A DNA stretch of 64,000 nt from positions 1-64,000 of the forward strand of contig RFVF01000002.1 of assembly GCA_009922615.1 (NCBI GenBank), read 5' to 3'. This document shows positions 16,975 to 25,442 of this stretch, piece after piece. The first letter of the stretch is position 1. Every line of letters starts with the position of its first letter. The notes below the pieces were generated by a model, which was not told the DNA's origin, ran no database searches, and saw only the letters and a list, made by a program, of their open reading frames with translations. The position numbers were made by a program, and so were the translations under genes. Source of the DNA: Pseudomonadota bacterium. GTDB taxonomy: Bacteria > Verrucomicrobiota > Verrucomicrobiia > Limisphaerales > SXTU01.

Positions 16975-18168
16975 TCACTGGGGTTTGGCGCTGGGGCTGG
17001 ATTTGGCCGGATACTTCTCATGCAGCCGCATCCAGAAGTCTTTCCAATACTTGTCGTAGTAGTCTTGTGCCGCTTGATCGATGTGCGGAAGTTTTGCAAC
17101 TTTCGGCGCGGTGGCGGGATCGTAGCCCGCGAGGTGACCCTGTCCGGCGCGCAAACGCGGTGAGACGAAGCGCCACTCGGAATCACCCAGCACATCCGCG
17201 CAGAGCTTGGCCAGCTCGGGGTCGTAGGTCTTCAACTGCACGCGGGTGTGAATGTGGTTGTGGTCGTGGTCCATCGTGCGGTTGGTGTCATACCAGTCCT
17301 GCACGCCTTCAGCCCAATACTCAGCCGCGTTCGCCAGCGCGTAACACTGCTTCGGCCCGCCAAAGACGATCAATACCTTGTCGTGCCGCGTGACCTGAGC
17401 GTCGGTGCGGACGGGGCGGCCGTTGACGAGGATGTCACCGCCGTCGAGGCACGCGCGGAGAAAGTCCTTGGGTTGATCGGGAAAGGATTTCACCAATGCA
17501 TCCAGCAGGCTCACGGGCGTTTCGCTGGTAACACGCCGGAACTTCTGCGCGGCGTAGCCATCGTTGTATATGCCCTTGGCCTTGGCGTTCGCGAAGGCGG
17601 CCTTCACGCGGGCCTGCAAGTCCGGGTCGAAGCCCGCGTTTTGGATCACGTGGCCGAACTCGTGGATCAGAATGCTTTCCAACTGCATGCCACCCTCATA
17701 CTCCATCACGTCCTCTTCGGCGAAGAGCACGACGGGGCGGCCGTTCTTGGTGGTGAGAAAGCCCCGCTGCCGCCAGTTGTAGAAATCGAGTTCCTTGCCG
17801 GTCTTGTCAGAGGTGAACAGTGGCACGTCCGAGGTCAGCTCGTTGTGGGCGACCAGCACGCACAACACTTTCTTGTCCCGGATGCGCTGGGCGATTTCCG
17901 GCCGGAGGGTCTGCATCACGCGGTCGAACTGGTAGGCCGCCTCGCGATGGGTGAAGTCGGAAACTTTCTCCGACGTGGCGATGAGGATGTTTTGGACGAG
18001 CGTCGCCTTCTGGAAGAATTTCGGGTCGAGTTGGTATTCCGTCGCTTGCGCTGCGGAGACGGGTTGAACTTGGAACGTTGGGTCCGCCGCGTTGACGTGC
18101 GTTCCGAACAATTGTGCGGCGGCAAAAAGGGCGGCGGTGACACGACGGAAGGAGATGGCGTGGCGCAT
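16975..18168 (-). CDS. Exported putative zinc metalloprotein with HExxH motif
   Basis: A 397-aa protein with an N-terminal signal peptide ending near ..THVNAAD (about residue 28). The zinc-binding helix ESILIHEFGHVIQ puts HEFGH at residues 169-173, and about 110 residues later AAEYWAEGVQDWYD (281-294) supplies a likely third-ligand Glu, as in gluzincin-type and lethal-factor-like peptidases. Tyr287-region and Trp residues fit a substrate pocket. A His-rich loop (HDHNHIHTR) follows at about 301-309. It lies 21 bp after a ThuA-like gene on the same strand. Peptidase activity is inferred from the motif; it could instead act on glycans or be inactive. Confidence 0.65.
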   Translation of the reverse strand: MRHAISFRRVTAALFAAAQLFGTHVNAADPTFQVQPVSAAQATEYQLDPKFFQKATLVQNILIATSEKVSDFTHREAAYQFDRVMQTLRPEIAQRIRDKKVLCVLVAHNELTSDVPLFTSDKTGKELDFYNWRQRGFLTTKNGRPVVLFAEEDVMEYEGGMQLESILIHEFGHVIQNAGFDPDLQARVKAAFANAKAKGIYNDGYAAQKFRRVTSETPVSLLDALVKSFPDQPKDFLRACLDGGDILVNGRPVRTDAQVTRHDKVLIVFGGPKQCYALANAAEYWAEGVQDWYDTNRTMDHDHNHIHTRVQLKTYDPELAKLCADVLGDSEWRFVSPRLRAGQGHLAGYDPATAPKVAKLPHIDQAAQDYYDKYWKDFWMRLHEKYPAKSSPSAKPQ

Positions 18169-18189
18169 GAGTGGGGTTGGTGAGAAACT

Positions 18190-19218
18190 CTATTTGTAAG
18201 CGGAGACCGGCTTCGGCACGACGCCGAGGGCCGGGTAATTGAAGCCGCTCTTGAGTGGCTTGTAGTCGCCGACGATGTCCACGCTGCGCGTGGCGGAGAT
18301 GGCGGACTCCAGGCCCATACACCAATAGGCGGCGTTGATGATGAGCCGGCGCAGGCCGGGATTTTCGAGGTCGGTGCCGCTGCCCATGGTGGATTGAAAG
18401 ACACGGGCCTGCTTCCCCTCGCTGGTTTGCCAGTGCTTGAACCACGCGACCGGCAGCGGCTCCAGTTTGGGATTCGGCGGGTCGGTGGGCTGGCGCCCCA
18501 TGAGCGGCTGGCCCCAGACGAGCGCGGTGCAATTCGTCGGCAGACTCGTGCCTTCCTTGTAAGTGCGATACACGTCGGAGTTGCCCCAGATGTCGCTCAC
18601 GCCGGTGAGGATGGGATGATCCTTTTGCTCCGGCACGATGCTGCCGCGCGTCGAGTCGGCCTGCCAGCGGCCATGGTGGCCCATGAAGCTGCCGCCAAGT
18701 ATGTCCTCGCCCCAGCGGACTTGCTTGCCGTTGATCTTGTAGGGCAGCGGAGCGTGGAAGCCGTGGTTGCCCGTGCGGATGGAGATGATGGGCTTGCCGG
18801 AATCCACATACTTCACGATGAGTTCGCGCTCGGCCATCGGCAGCGTGAGCAGGCGCGGAAAGAAGATGACGAGGTCGGCCTTTGCCAGGTGTTCCAAGCC
18901 CGGGATGTGGTGCTCTTTGAACTCCTTACCCTTCTCGGGATAGACCGGCATCGTGGGGTCCACCTCGCCCTTGTCGTTCACGGCGAAGAGCACGGTGCAA
19001 TCAAAGCCGTGATGCCTGCTGAGAATCTTCGCCATCATCGGCATGGACTGCTCGCTGCGATACTCTTGGTCGGCGGCGATGAGCACGATGCGCTTACCTT
19101 TGCCGGGGCCGTCGCCGCCGGGGTAAGTCAGCCACTGATCGGCGTCAGCGGCGTGGGCCAAAGCGCAGGCAACAAGGAGTGCGATGCACGAGGAGAAAGA
19201 ATGAAATGTTTTAAGCAT
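18190..19218 (-). CDS. Exported ThuA-like domain protein
   Basis: A 342-aa protein. The start at 19218 gives a clean signal peptide (MLKTFHSFSS.., cleavage after AHAAD), whereas the upstream ATG at 19248 would add ten polar residues. The body has the class-I glutamine-amidotransferase-like ThuA fold: KRIVLIAADQEYRSEQSMPM near the N-terminus, a LVIFFPRLLTLP strand and ISIRTGNHGF. ThuA-like proteins are common in Verrucomicrobiota and Planctomycetes beside Gfo/Idh oxidoreductases and sulfatases, in carbohydrate-degradation contexts, and that fits here. The precise reaction is unknown. Confidence 0.8.
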   Translation of the reverse strand: MLKTFHSFSSCIALLVACALAHAADADQWLTYPGGDGPGKGKRIVLIAADQEYRSEQSMPMMAKILSRHHGFDCTVLFAVNDKGEVDPTMPVYPEKGKEFKEHHIPGLEHLAKADLVIFFPRLLTLPMAERELIVKYVDSGKPIISIRTGNHGFHAPLPYKINGKQVRWGEDILGGSFMGHHGRWQADSTRGSIVPEQKDHPILTGVSDIWGNSDVYRTYKEGTSLPTNCTALVWGQPLMGRQPTDPPNPKLEPLPVAWFKHWQTSEGKQARVFQSTMGSGTDLENPGLRRLIINAAYWCMGLESAISATRSVDIVGDYKPLKSGFNYPALGVVPKPVSAYK

Positions 19219-19321
19219 GCGGCGGCGGCTGTCTTGAATAACCGGCATTGAATCAGCCGTAAAGAACAGTAACGGCCATGATGTCGGATAGCGGCGCGGG
19301 CAACGTATACCACTCCGCGGC

Positions 19322-19440
19322 CAAATCCGCTGTCACACTTCGTCAGCGCATGGCCCGCGCGGTTCGGATCACAGCTTGTGAAGCCATGGGTTGAAGCGGA
19401 AGGTGACGGTCGCGCCCTTGCGGCAAGCCTGTGTTTGCGA
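19322..19440 (-). pseudogene. Decayed 3' fragment of a Gfo/Idh-type oxidoreductase (fragment A)
   Basis: The minus-strand sequence aligns with the last about 35 codons of the intact oxidoreductase at 24043-25326. Shared pieces include GGCGCGACCGTCACC, a GA-CCGAACCG-GCGGG block and CAGCGGATTT at the end. In the frame of the intact gene it contains two TGA stops, one after ..WLHKL and one replacing a Phe codon before QRI. Similarity fades upstream of about 19440. It sits directly downstream of the sulfatase gene and is in the same orientation as the intact gene. Confidence 0.6.
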
Positions 19441-19469
19441 GCCGCGCCGTGCGCCCATTTGAGTAAAAC

Positions 19470-21086
19470 CTATCGGGCCGCATTGGCCTGCTTCTTCGAT
19501 TTCGCGGCGGGTTCAGGGACGTATCGCTTCACCTCGACATCGTTCATTTGCGGCGAACCCGGCGTGCTGCGACCATCGACGATGAGCTTTTCCAGCAACG
19601 CTGCCAGCTCGGCAACTTTCTCCGGCATCGCCGCGGCGAGGTTCTTCGTTTCGCCCAGATCATCGGCTAGGTTGTAAAGTTGCACCGGCTGAGACAGGTC
19701 GCCTCCTTTGCCCCAGCCACCGGAGCCGGGCGCAGGAATGTATTTCCACCGACCGCTGCGGACGGCGGGCAAGCCATTGATGGAGGCACTCACGGCGCTT
19801 TCGCGAATGGGTTTGTCCTCGCCTCGCAACAGCGGCAGGAGGCTGAAGCTGTCCTCCCCGGCGTTATCGGGAAGTTTCGCGCCAAGGATGTCGGCGAAGG
19901 TGCGGATGAAATCGGCCTGATACACGAGCTGATGACAGACGCCCCCCGCCTTCACCACCCCGGGCCAGCGCACGATGAACGGCACGCGATGTCCGCCCTC
20001 CCAGGCGTCGGCCTTGTAGCCGCGCAGCGGGCCGCTTGGATAATGGCCCTTCTCTTCGAGATCCTTCACGCCGATGTAAGGCGCGCAGCCGTTGTCGGCG
20101 GTAAAAATGACGAGCGTGTTCGGCGCGGCGCCGCTTTTCTCCAACGCCTCGAGCACACGACCCACGACGGCATCGGTCTCCATCACGAAATCCGCAAAGA
20201 GATTCAGTCCGCTCCTGTCTTTCCAACCCGAATTCACCGCCAGCGGGGTGTGCGGCGAGGTCAGCGGCAAGTAGAGCAGAAACGGCGCTGGCTTCGCGGC
20301 GGCCTCGGTGATGAAGGCGGCAGCGCGCTCGCCAAGAGTCGGAAGAATGTCCTCCAGTTTCCAAGCCTTCAGCGCCGGGCCTTGCGTGCTGGCCCGATTG
20401 TTGCCGAGATCAGACGCGGGCAGGAATTCGCTCGGGAGGCCGAGCGTGTGGTCGTTTTCGATGAAACAATATGGCGGCCAGTTGGGCACATCGGTGCCGA
20501 AATAGGTGTCGAAACCACGCGCCGTCGGGCCGCCGGCAATGGGTTTGGAAAAAAACTCGCGCCAGAACTCACGCTGTTTGTCCGTGGCGACGGCGGGTGC
20601 CCGCCGGGGTTTCGCCTCATCATCCGCGCCGGCCTCGGTGGCTGGCTGCAGCAGCGCCTTCTGCCCCTTCTCCAGGGCCCAGTCCCAGCCGAGATGCCAC
20701 TTGCCGATGGCGGCCGTGCGATACCCATGTTGTTTCGCCAGTGTGCCGATGGTCATGCGGTCCGGCGCGATCAACGGCTCGCCAAAGACGCCCACGATGC
20801 CGCGCTGCAAGCGTGTGCGCCAATGGTAGCGCCCCGTCAGCAGCGTGTAGCGCGAGGGTGAACACACCCCGGAGGACGAGTGGCCATCGGTGAAGCGCAA
20901 GCCCTGCGCCGCGAGTTTGTCGATGTTGGGCGTGGGAATTTTCCCGCGCTGCGGATTGTTGCACTGCACGTCGCCATAGCCGAGATCATCCGCGAGGATG
21001 ACAAGAATGTTGGGCGGCGGGCTCGCCGCCCAAGAGCAACTGGAGAAGCAGCCCCCGAGCAGCAGACACCATAAGAACTTTTTCAT
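19470..21086 (-). CDS. Exported sulfatase (arylsulfatase family, Cys-type)
   Basis: A 538-aa sulfatase that would hydrolyse sulfate esters, probably of polysaccharides, in the periplasm. The metal-binding ADDLGYGDV is at about 32-40 and the formylglycine motif C75-S-P-S-R79 is followed by YTLLTGR, so activation by a formylglycine-generating enzyme is expected. The later GKWHLGW motif is present. The start at 21086 gives a signal sequence; LLLGGC could be a lipobox with Cys13, so it may be a lipoprotein. An upstream start at 21140 would begin inside the decayed oxidoreductase fragment. The gene is bracketed by two pseudogene fragments. Confidence 0.9.
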   Translation of the reverse strand: MKKFLWCLLLGGCFSSCSWAASPPPNILVILADDLGYGDVQCNNPQRGKIPTPNIDKLAAQGLRFTDGHSSSGVCSPSRYTLLTGRYHWRTRLQRGIVGVFGEPLIAPDRMTIGTLAKQHGYRTAAIGKWHLGWDWALEKGQKALLQPATEAGADDEAKPRRAPAVATDKQREFWREFFSKPIAGGPTARGFDTYFGTDVPNWPPYCFIENDHTLGLPSEFLPASDLGNNRASTQGPALKAWKLEDILPTLGERAAAFITEAAAKPAPFLLYLPLTSPHTPLAVNSGWKDRSGLNLFADFVMETDAVVGRVLEALEKSGAAPNTLVIFTADNGCAPYIGVKDLEEKGHYPSGPLRGYKADAWEGGHRVPFIVRWPGVVKAGGVCHQLVYQADFIRTFADILGAKLPDNAGEDSFSLLPLLRGEDKPIRESAVSASINGLPAVRSGRWKYIPAPGSGGWGKGGDLSQPVQLYNLADDLGETKNLAAAMPEKVAELAALLEKLIVDGRSTPGSPQMNDVEVKRYVPEPAAKSKKQANAAR

Positions 21087-21119
21087 TGGTTGCGCATCAG
21101 ACGGCGAATGCACACGGCA

Positions 21120-21460
21120 AGTTACCGAGGCATTTCTCATGTCCCCTCGCCCAGCGGTTCGAATCGCAGATGGTGATGCCGTCGGGGCCGAAGCGCACGG
21201 TGACGGTCGTGCCTTTGCCCTCGGCTAGGTATTTGAAGTTCAGGTCACGCACCTTGGCGGCGGCGTCCACGATCGCGCAGGTGATGCGGGCTTCCTCGGC
21301 GGTCGGATACAGGCTCGCCACGGCGTCGCGGGTTTCGCCGGCGAACTTCAAGCGGCACACAGTCACGAGGCCGACGGTGAGGCTGTCCACGCCCTAGCCG
21401 ACGTAGGCGCGTGTGCCGTCGGCGCGGAGGACGTCGCGGGTGAAATGGTTGGCCTACATG
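21120..21460 (-). pseudogene. Truncated Gfo/Idh-type oxidoreductase, C-terminal part (fragment B)
   Basis: About 110 codons nearly identical to the C-terminal end of the intact gene at 24043-25326; shared stretches include DSLTVGLV, KFAGETRDAVASLYPTAEEA and DAAAKVRDLNFKYLAEGKG. The codon for Tyr in GYGVD has become TAG (plus strand CTA at 21394-21396), and similarity stops near 21456, so no N-terminal Rossmann domain exists. The last residues after ..TICDSNR are also shifted. It lies immediately upstream of the sulfatase start, in the same direction. Confidence 0.85.
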
Positions 21461-21704
21461 GCCTCGACTGTGACAACGCGTGTATAGGTGTGTCAAATTT
21501 GACCGCTTCCCGAGACTGAGCGATTTCCCATATCTTAATAAATCCTCTATTTCTTGGTATTTCACAGGGGTAACCCATGGCATATCTGTTGCTTTTTGCG
21601 AATTTGCTGACCTGCGAGCGGGTGCTCGCGGAGCCCCTCCGCTGGCTGGCGACGGAGCCAGTGAGTGAGGGAAGATTGATCCGTCTGAAAAGAACAACTG
21701 TAGT
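21461..21704 (+). promoter_or_regulatory. AT-rich leader region of the small heat-shock gene
   Basis: This gap is visibly lower in GC than the surroundings. It contains a perfect 12-bp palindrome, GTCAAATTTGAC (21492-21503), a candidate operator. An AT-rich patch around 21530-21560 could hold a promoter. Closer to the gene are two stems: GCGAGC-GGGT-GCTCGC (21614-21629) and CTGGCT/AGCCAG (about 21642-21661). No CIRCE element or ROSE/fourU signature was recognised, and no clear Shine-Dalgarno precedes the start. Heat-responsive control is plausible given the downstream gene but not shown. Confidence 0.4.
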
Positions 21705-22145
21705 ATGACCTCAGTAACTCAATGGAATCCGTTCCGTGAAATGCAGGAGCTTCAGAACCGGCTCTCTTCTTTGTCGGACTGGCGCCCCACCCGCAACGGC
21801 AACCACGCCGAAATCCAGTGGGCACCGCTGGTGGATGTGATCGAGACCACCGACGAGTTCGTCATCCGGGCCGATCTCCCTGGAATGCACAAGAACGACG
21901 TCAGCGTGACACTTGAAGACGGCAAGCTCGTCATCACGGGCAAGCGGCTCGCGGAGGCGCTGCCCGAGGGGGCGGAGTATGTCTTCAACGAGCGGCCCTG
22001 CGGCACGTTCACGCGTTCGTTTGTCATGCCCGGTTGGGCTGATCCCTCCGGCATCAATGCGGAGTTCAAGCATGGACTGCTCGAAGTGCGGGTCAAGAAG
22101 GCCGAGAAGGTCAAGGCCAAGCTGATCGCAATCAAGGGCGATTAA
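21705..22145 (+). CDS. Small heat-shock protein, Hsp20/alpha-crystallin family
   Basis: A 146-aa ATP-independent holdase chaperone of the cytoplasm. It starts with the typical WNPFREMQELQNRL amphipathic segment. The alpha-crystallin domain covers about residues 40-140 with VDVIETTDEFVIRADLPGM, LVITGKR and the family signature A-x-F-x-x-G-L-L (AEFKHGLLEVRV). It ends in IAIKGD, with an IxI-like motif. It heads a group with a 42-codon ORF and an HtrA/DegQ protease, which makes a stress-protein block. Confidence 0.92.
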   Translation: MTSVTQWNPFREMQELQNRLSSLSDWRPTRNGNHAEIQWAPLVDVIETTDEFVIRADLPGMHKNDVSVTLEDGKLVITGKRLAEALPEGAEYVFNERPCGTFTRSFVMPGWADPSGINAEFKHGLLEVRVKKAEKVKAKLIAIKGD

Positions 22146-22249
22146 CCGCATCTGTCTGAAGTTGCGAGGGGCACAGGCCCGGCGCTTGGTTCGCAAATAA
22201 TTCAGGTGCTGGCCTGCGCCCTCGCAGGAACCAAACAACGAATCACGCC

Positions 22250-22378
22250 ATGAAAGCCAAATTCAACCTGCTGTGCGGCCGCGTTCGGGAGTTTGTGGCC
22301 AAGATTGTCGGGTTCGTGCGGCGAGGCAACCGCGCCGCCGGCTCCGCGACCTCCACCTCTTCGCCCGCTGCGTCGTAA
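22250..22378 (+). CDS. Possible 42-aa basic small protein
   Basis: An ATG-initiated ORF of 42 codons lies between the Hsp20 and HtrA genes. The product begins MKAKFNLLCG and has an amphipathic, Arg/Val-rich N-terminal half (about residues 1-28), then a Ser/Thr/Ala tail. It ends 18 bp before a strong hairpin. A weak AGGAA lies about 20 bp before the ATG. Position and spacing are gene-like, but the length is too short for compositional proof, so it may be only a leader peptide or chance. Confidence 0.35.
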   Translation: MKAKFNLLCGRVREFVAKIVGFVRRGNRAAGSATSTSSPAAS

Positions 22379-22395
22379 TCCAAGTAAATTCAAAC

Positions 22396-22423
22396 TGGCC
22401 GCCCGACTCCGGTCGGGCGGCCA
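22396..22423 (+). terminator. 12-bp perfect GC-rich hairpin directly before the HtrA start
   Basis: TGGCCGCCCGAC (22396-22407) pairs perfectly with GTCGGGCGGCCA (22412-22423) around a TCCG tetraloop. The stem ends only ten bases before the HtrA ATG at 22434. There is no T-run downstream (ACCTTCAGCC), so it is not a classic terminator in the plus direction. On the minus strand a T-containing tail follows, but no minus gene ends here. It could act as a terminator/attenuator, a transcript stabiliser, or a structure that controls ribosome access to the HtrA start. Confidence 0.55.
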
Positions 22424-22433
22424 ACCTTCAGCC

Positions 22434-23936
22434 ATGAAAAGCTCCACTCCAAAATCCCTCGGACTCGTTTTCCTCTTCACGCTCGCACTCGGCGCGTTGT
22501 TCGTTGATGTCCGTTCCGGGCCTCAGCTCTTTGCGGCATCGGCACCCAAACTGAAGAGTGACCCGGCGCCCCTCTCGCATGAGGCTCGTCCCGGACTCAC
22601 TTTCAGCCCGGTCATCAAGAAAGTCTCCCCGAGTGTCGTGAACATTTACACTACCAAGACGGTGAAAGAGAATTTCCGCCGCTCGCCGTTCTCGGAGGAT
22701 CCATTCTTCCGCGATTTCTTCGGCATGCCTTTCGGCGAACGCCAGATTCCGCGCGAGCACCGCGAGCGGGCTCTCGGCTCTGGCGTGATTGTCAGCGAGG
22801 ACGGCTACATCCTCACCAACAACCACGTGGTGGAAGGGGCCGATGAAATCAAGGTCGCCCTGGCCGACGACAAGACGACTTACTCGGCCAAGGTCATCGG
22901 CACCGACCCGCAGACCGACGTCGCCGTCATCAAGGTCGAAGGGAAAAACCTTCCCGCCATCACCGTGACCGACAGCGACCTGGTCAGCGTGGGCGACGTC
23001 GTGCTCGCCATTGGCAATCCCTTTGGCCTCGGGCAGACCGTCACGATGGGCATCGTCAGCGCCAAGGGGCGTGCCCAAGGCATCGTGGACTACGAGGACT
23101 TCATCCAGACCGACGCTGCCATCAATCCCGGCAACTCCGGCGGGGCCTTGGTGGATGCCAGTGGGCGTCTCATCGGCATCAACACCGCCATCCTCAGCCG
23201 CAGCGGCGGCAACCAAGGCATTGGCTTCGCCGTCCCCATCAACCTCGTTCGCTACGTCATGGATCGACTCGTCACCGACGGCAAAGTGACGCGCGGTTAC
23301 CTCGGCGTGATGATCCAGCCCGTCACTCCGGAACTCGCCCGTGAATTCAAACTTGCCGATAACTCAGGTGCGCTTGTCGGTGAAGTCACCAGCGACTCGC
23401 CCGCAGACAAGGCCGGCTTGAAGGAGGGTGATGTCGTTACTGAGTTCAACGGCAAAAAAGTCACCGACAGCCGCCAGTTGCGGCTGATGGTTTCGCAAAC
23501 GGCCCCTGGGACCAAAGCCCCCCTGCGACTGATTCGGGACGGCAAGCCGCAAACCGTCGAAGTGAAACTCGCCGAGCTTCCCAGCGGCGGCCTCGCCAAG
23601 AACGGCGGTCGCTCCGGTGGACTGCGACGCGGCTCCGAGGCCGACCCGCTGGATGGCGTCACCGTCGAGGACCTTGATTCTCGTGCCCGTCGGCAGATCA
23701 ACATCCCGAACAACGTCCGTGGCGCGCTCGTGGCAGAAGTGGACCCAAACTCCCCTTCAGCCGAAGCGGGCCTGCGGACCGGCGACGTCATCCTCGAAAT
23801 CAACCGGCAACCTGTCGGCAGCGCCGATGAAGCCGTTCGACTGAGTGACAAGTTGAAGGGTGAGCGTGTCCTTTTACGCGTCTGGAGCAACGGTGGCAGC
23901 CGGTTCGTCGTCGTCAGTGCTGCGAAGCGCCCGTGA
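22434..23936 (+). CDS. degQ: Periplasmic serine protease, DegP/DegQ (HtrA) family
   Basis: A 500-aa periplasmic quality-control protease with an N-terminal signal or anchor segment (about 9-25). The trypsin-like domain has the catalytic triad H131 (NNHVV), D162 (TDVAV) and S235 (GNSGG). Two PDZ domains follow, at about 300-385 (GYLGVMIQPVTPE) and 410-495. The LA loop carries RRSPFSEDPFFRDFFG, as in DegP/DegQ. The ATG at 22434 matches the expected signal peptide; longer frames overlap the hairpin. It lies in the same direction as the Hsp20 gene and probably forms a stress block with it. Confidence 0.92.
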   Translation: MKSSTPKSLGLVFLFTLALGALFVDVRSGPQLFAASAPKLKSDPAPLSHEARPGLTFSPVIKKVSPSVVNIYTTKTVKENFRRSPFSEDPFFRDFFGMPFGERQIPREHRERALGSGVIVSEDGYILTNNHVVEGADEIKVALADDKTTYSAKVIGTDPQTDVAVIKVEGKNLPAITVTDSDLVSVGDVVLAIGNPFGLGQTVTMGIVSAKGRAQGIVDYEDFIQTDAAINPGNSGGALVDASGRLIGINTAILSRSGGNQGIGFAVPINLVRYVMDRLVTDGKVTRGYLGVMIQPVTPELAREFKLADNSGALVGEVTSDSPADKAGLKEGDVVTEFNGKKVTDSRQLRLMVSQTAPGTKAPLRLIRDGKPQTVEVKLAELPSGGLAKNGGRSGGLRRGSEADPLDGVTVEDLDSRARRQINIPNNVRGALVAEVDPNSPSAEAGLRTGDVILEINRQPVGSADEAVRLSDKLKGERVLLRVWSNGGSRFVVVSAAKRP

Positions 23937-24042
23937 ACACCGTTGGGGCCTCGATGCGTGAACAGTGTGATACGTGAGCTGCCGCACGACCATGAGGAGC
24001 CCGGCATGCGTAGTCCTGGTGCGACGAGGTGAAAAGCTTCGT

Positions 24043-25326
24043 TCAAATCTCCCGCTCGTAAATCCGCTGAAACACCTTGTCCGCGCCTTCGCCCGCACGG
24101 TTCGGGTCGCAGATGGTGATGCCGTCTTTGCCAAAGCGGGCGGTGACGGTCGCGCCTTTGCCTTCGGCCAGGTATTTGAAGTTCAGGTCGCGCACCTTGG
24201 CGGCGGCGTCCACGATCGCGCAGGTGATGCGGGCTTCCTCGGCGGTCGGATAGAGGCTCGCGACGGCGTCGCGGGTTTCGCCGGCGAATTTCACGCGGCA
24301 CACGGCCACGAGGCCGACGGTGAGGCTGTCCACACCGTAGCCGACGTAGGCCTTGGTGCCATCGGCGCGGAGCACGTCGCGGGTGAAGTGGTTGTTGCTC
24401 GTGCGCGAGCCGCCGCCTTTGTTCCACCAGCGGAAGCCGCGGTATTGCTGATCGCTCTCCACCTTGCCGTCCGCGCCGACGATCTCGTGGCCCTGGTTCA
24501 CCGGCCCCTCGAAGTCGGGCGGCGTGATCCAGTTGTTGTGGAAGTTGATGCTCATGCCGTTGTCGAAATCCACGCGGACCTGCACGGCGTCGTAGGCATT
24601 GATGCCGTCGCGCACGAGGCGCTTCTTCTGGCCGACGGCGGTGAGCGAGACGGGCTTGGACTTGTAGTAGGAGTAAATCAAATCCGTCCAGTGCGGCCCG
24701 ACGTAGCTGAAGGGATCGCTCGACTCGACCCACTTGAACGTGCTGGTGCTGACTTCCAGCGGCTCTTCGAGGAACGCGGTGCCGTAAAGCGGCGCGCCGA
24801 TGCGCTTCTGGATGTCGTCGCGGATGCGCAGGTGGTCGGGGTCGTAACGCTTGTGCATGTCCACGGCCACGATGCGATTCTTCGCGCGCGCGGCCTCGAT
24901 GATCTGGTCGGCCTCGGCCGTGCTGAGGCACATGGGCTTCTCCGTGAGCACGTGGACACCTTGGGCGAGCGCGGCGAGGATGGGCTGGGTGTGGAGGTGG
25001 TCCGGCGTGGCCACCGCGAGGACATCGAGGTCGGGGAAATCGCGCAGGATGTCGTGCCAGGGCTCGTCGCCGTGGTAGCACTTCGGCGCATGGCCGGTCC
25101 ATTCCTGGAAGGCCGCGGCGGATTTCTCGGCGGACTTCTGCGAGCGGGTCGCGACTGCGACGAGGTCGAACTTCACCGGGGCGAGTTCGCGGTTAAACTT
25201 GTCGAGGCCGACGCGCGCGAGCTGGCCGGCGATGCCGAAGCGCTGGAGGTCGGCGTAGGCGCGGAGGTGGACATCGCCGCCGAACATTCCGGCGCCGACG
25301 AGGGCGATTTTGATCGTGTGTTCCAT
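24043..25326 (-). CDS. Gfo/Idh/MocA-family oxidoreductase (intact copy)
   Basis: A 427-aa NAD(P)-dependent oxidoreductase, probably acting on a sugar or inositol. The Rossmann motif VGAGMFG is at residues 10-16, the family EKP motif (HVLTEKPMC) at about 129-137, and the following VDMHKRYDPDHLR holds candidate catalytic His and Lys residues. No signal peptide is present. The 3' third of this gene is duplicated as two decayed fragments at 19322-19440 and 21120-21460. It is convergent with the HtrA gene, with a 106-bp gap that has no clear terminator. Confidence 0.85.
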   Translation of the reverse strand: MEHTIKIALVGAGMFGGDVHLRAYADLQRFGIAGQLARVGLDKFNRELAPVKFDLVAVATRSQKSAEKSAAAFQEWTGHAPKCYHGDEPWHDILRDFPDLDVLAVATPDHLHTQPILAALAQGVHVLTEKPMCLSTAEADQIIEAARAKNRIVAVDMHKRYDPDHLRIRDDIQKRIGAPLYGTAFLEEPLEVSTSTFKWVESSDPFSYVGPHWTDLIYSYYKSKPVSLTAVGQKKRLVRDGINAYDAVQVRVDFDNGMSINFHNNWITPPDFEGPVNQGHEIVGADGKVESDQQYRGFRWWNKGGGSRTSNNHFTRDVLRADGTKAYVGYGVDSLTVGLVAVCRVKFAGETRDAVASLYPTAEEARITCAIVDAAAKVRDLNFKYLAEGKGATVTARFGKDGITICDPNRAGEGADKVFQRIYEREI

Positions 25327-25442
25327 GTGAGTGTTGTTAGCGGCGAACGATGCCCAAGGCCCCGCGTTTCGTCACGACTTCAGATACTTTCGTGTGGCGG
25401 CGGCTTGGCCTGACGACATGCGTGGCGTAGGCTCGCCGTGCA

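Noticed and set aside
22396..22423. Mobile-element end or attachment site at the 12-bp hairpin
   Set aside because: No integrase, transposase or flanking direct repeat is seen; a transcript-level role is simpler.
25327..25442. Possible TPP riboswitch before thiE
   Set aside because: The conserved CTGAGA and CCTGATC-type blocks of the THI element are absent.
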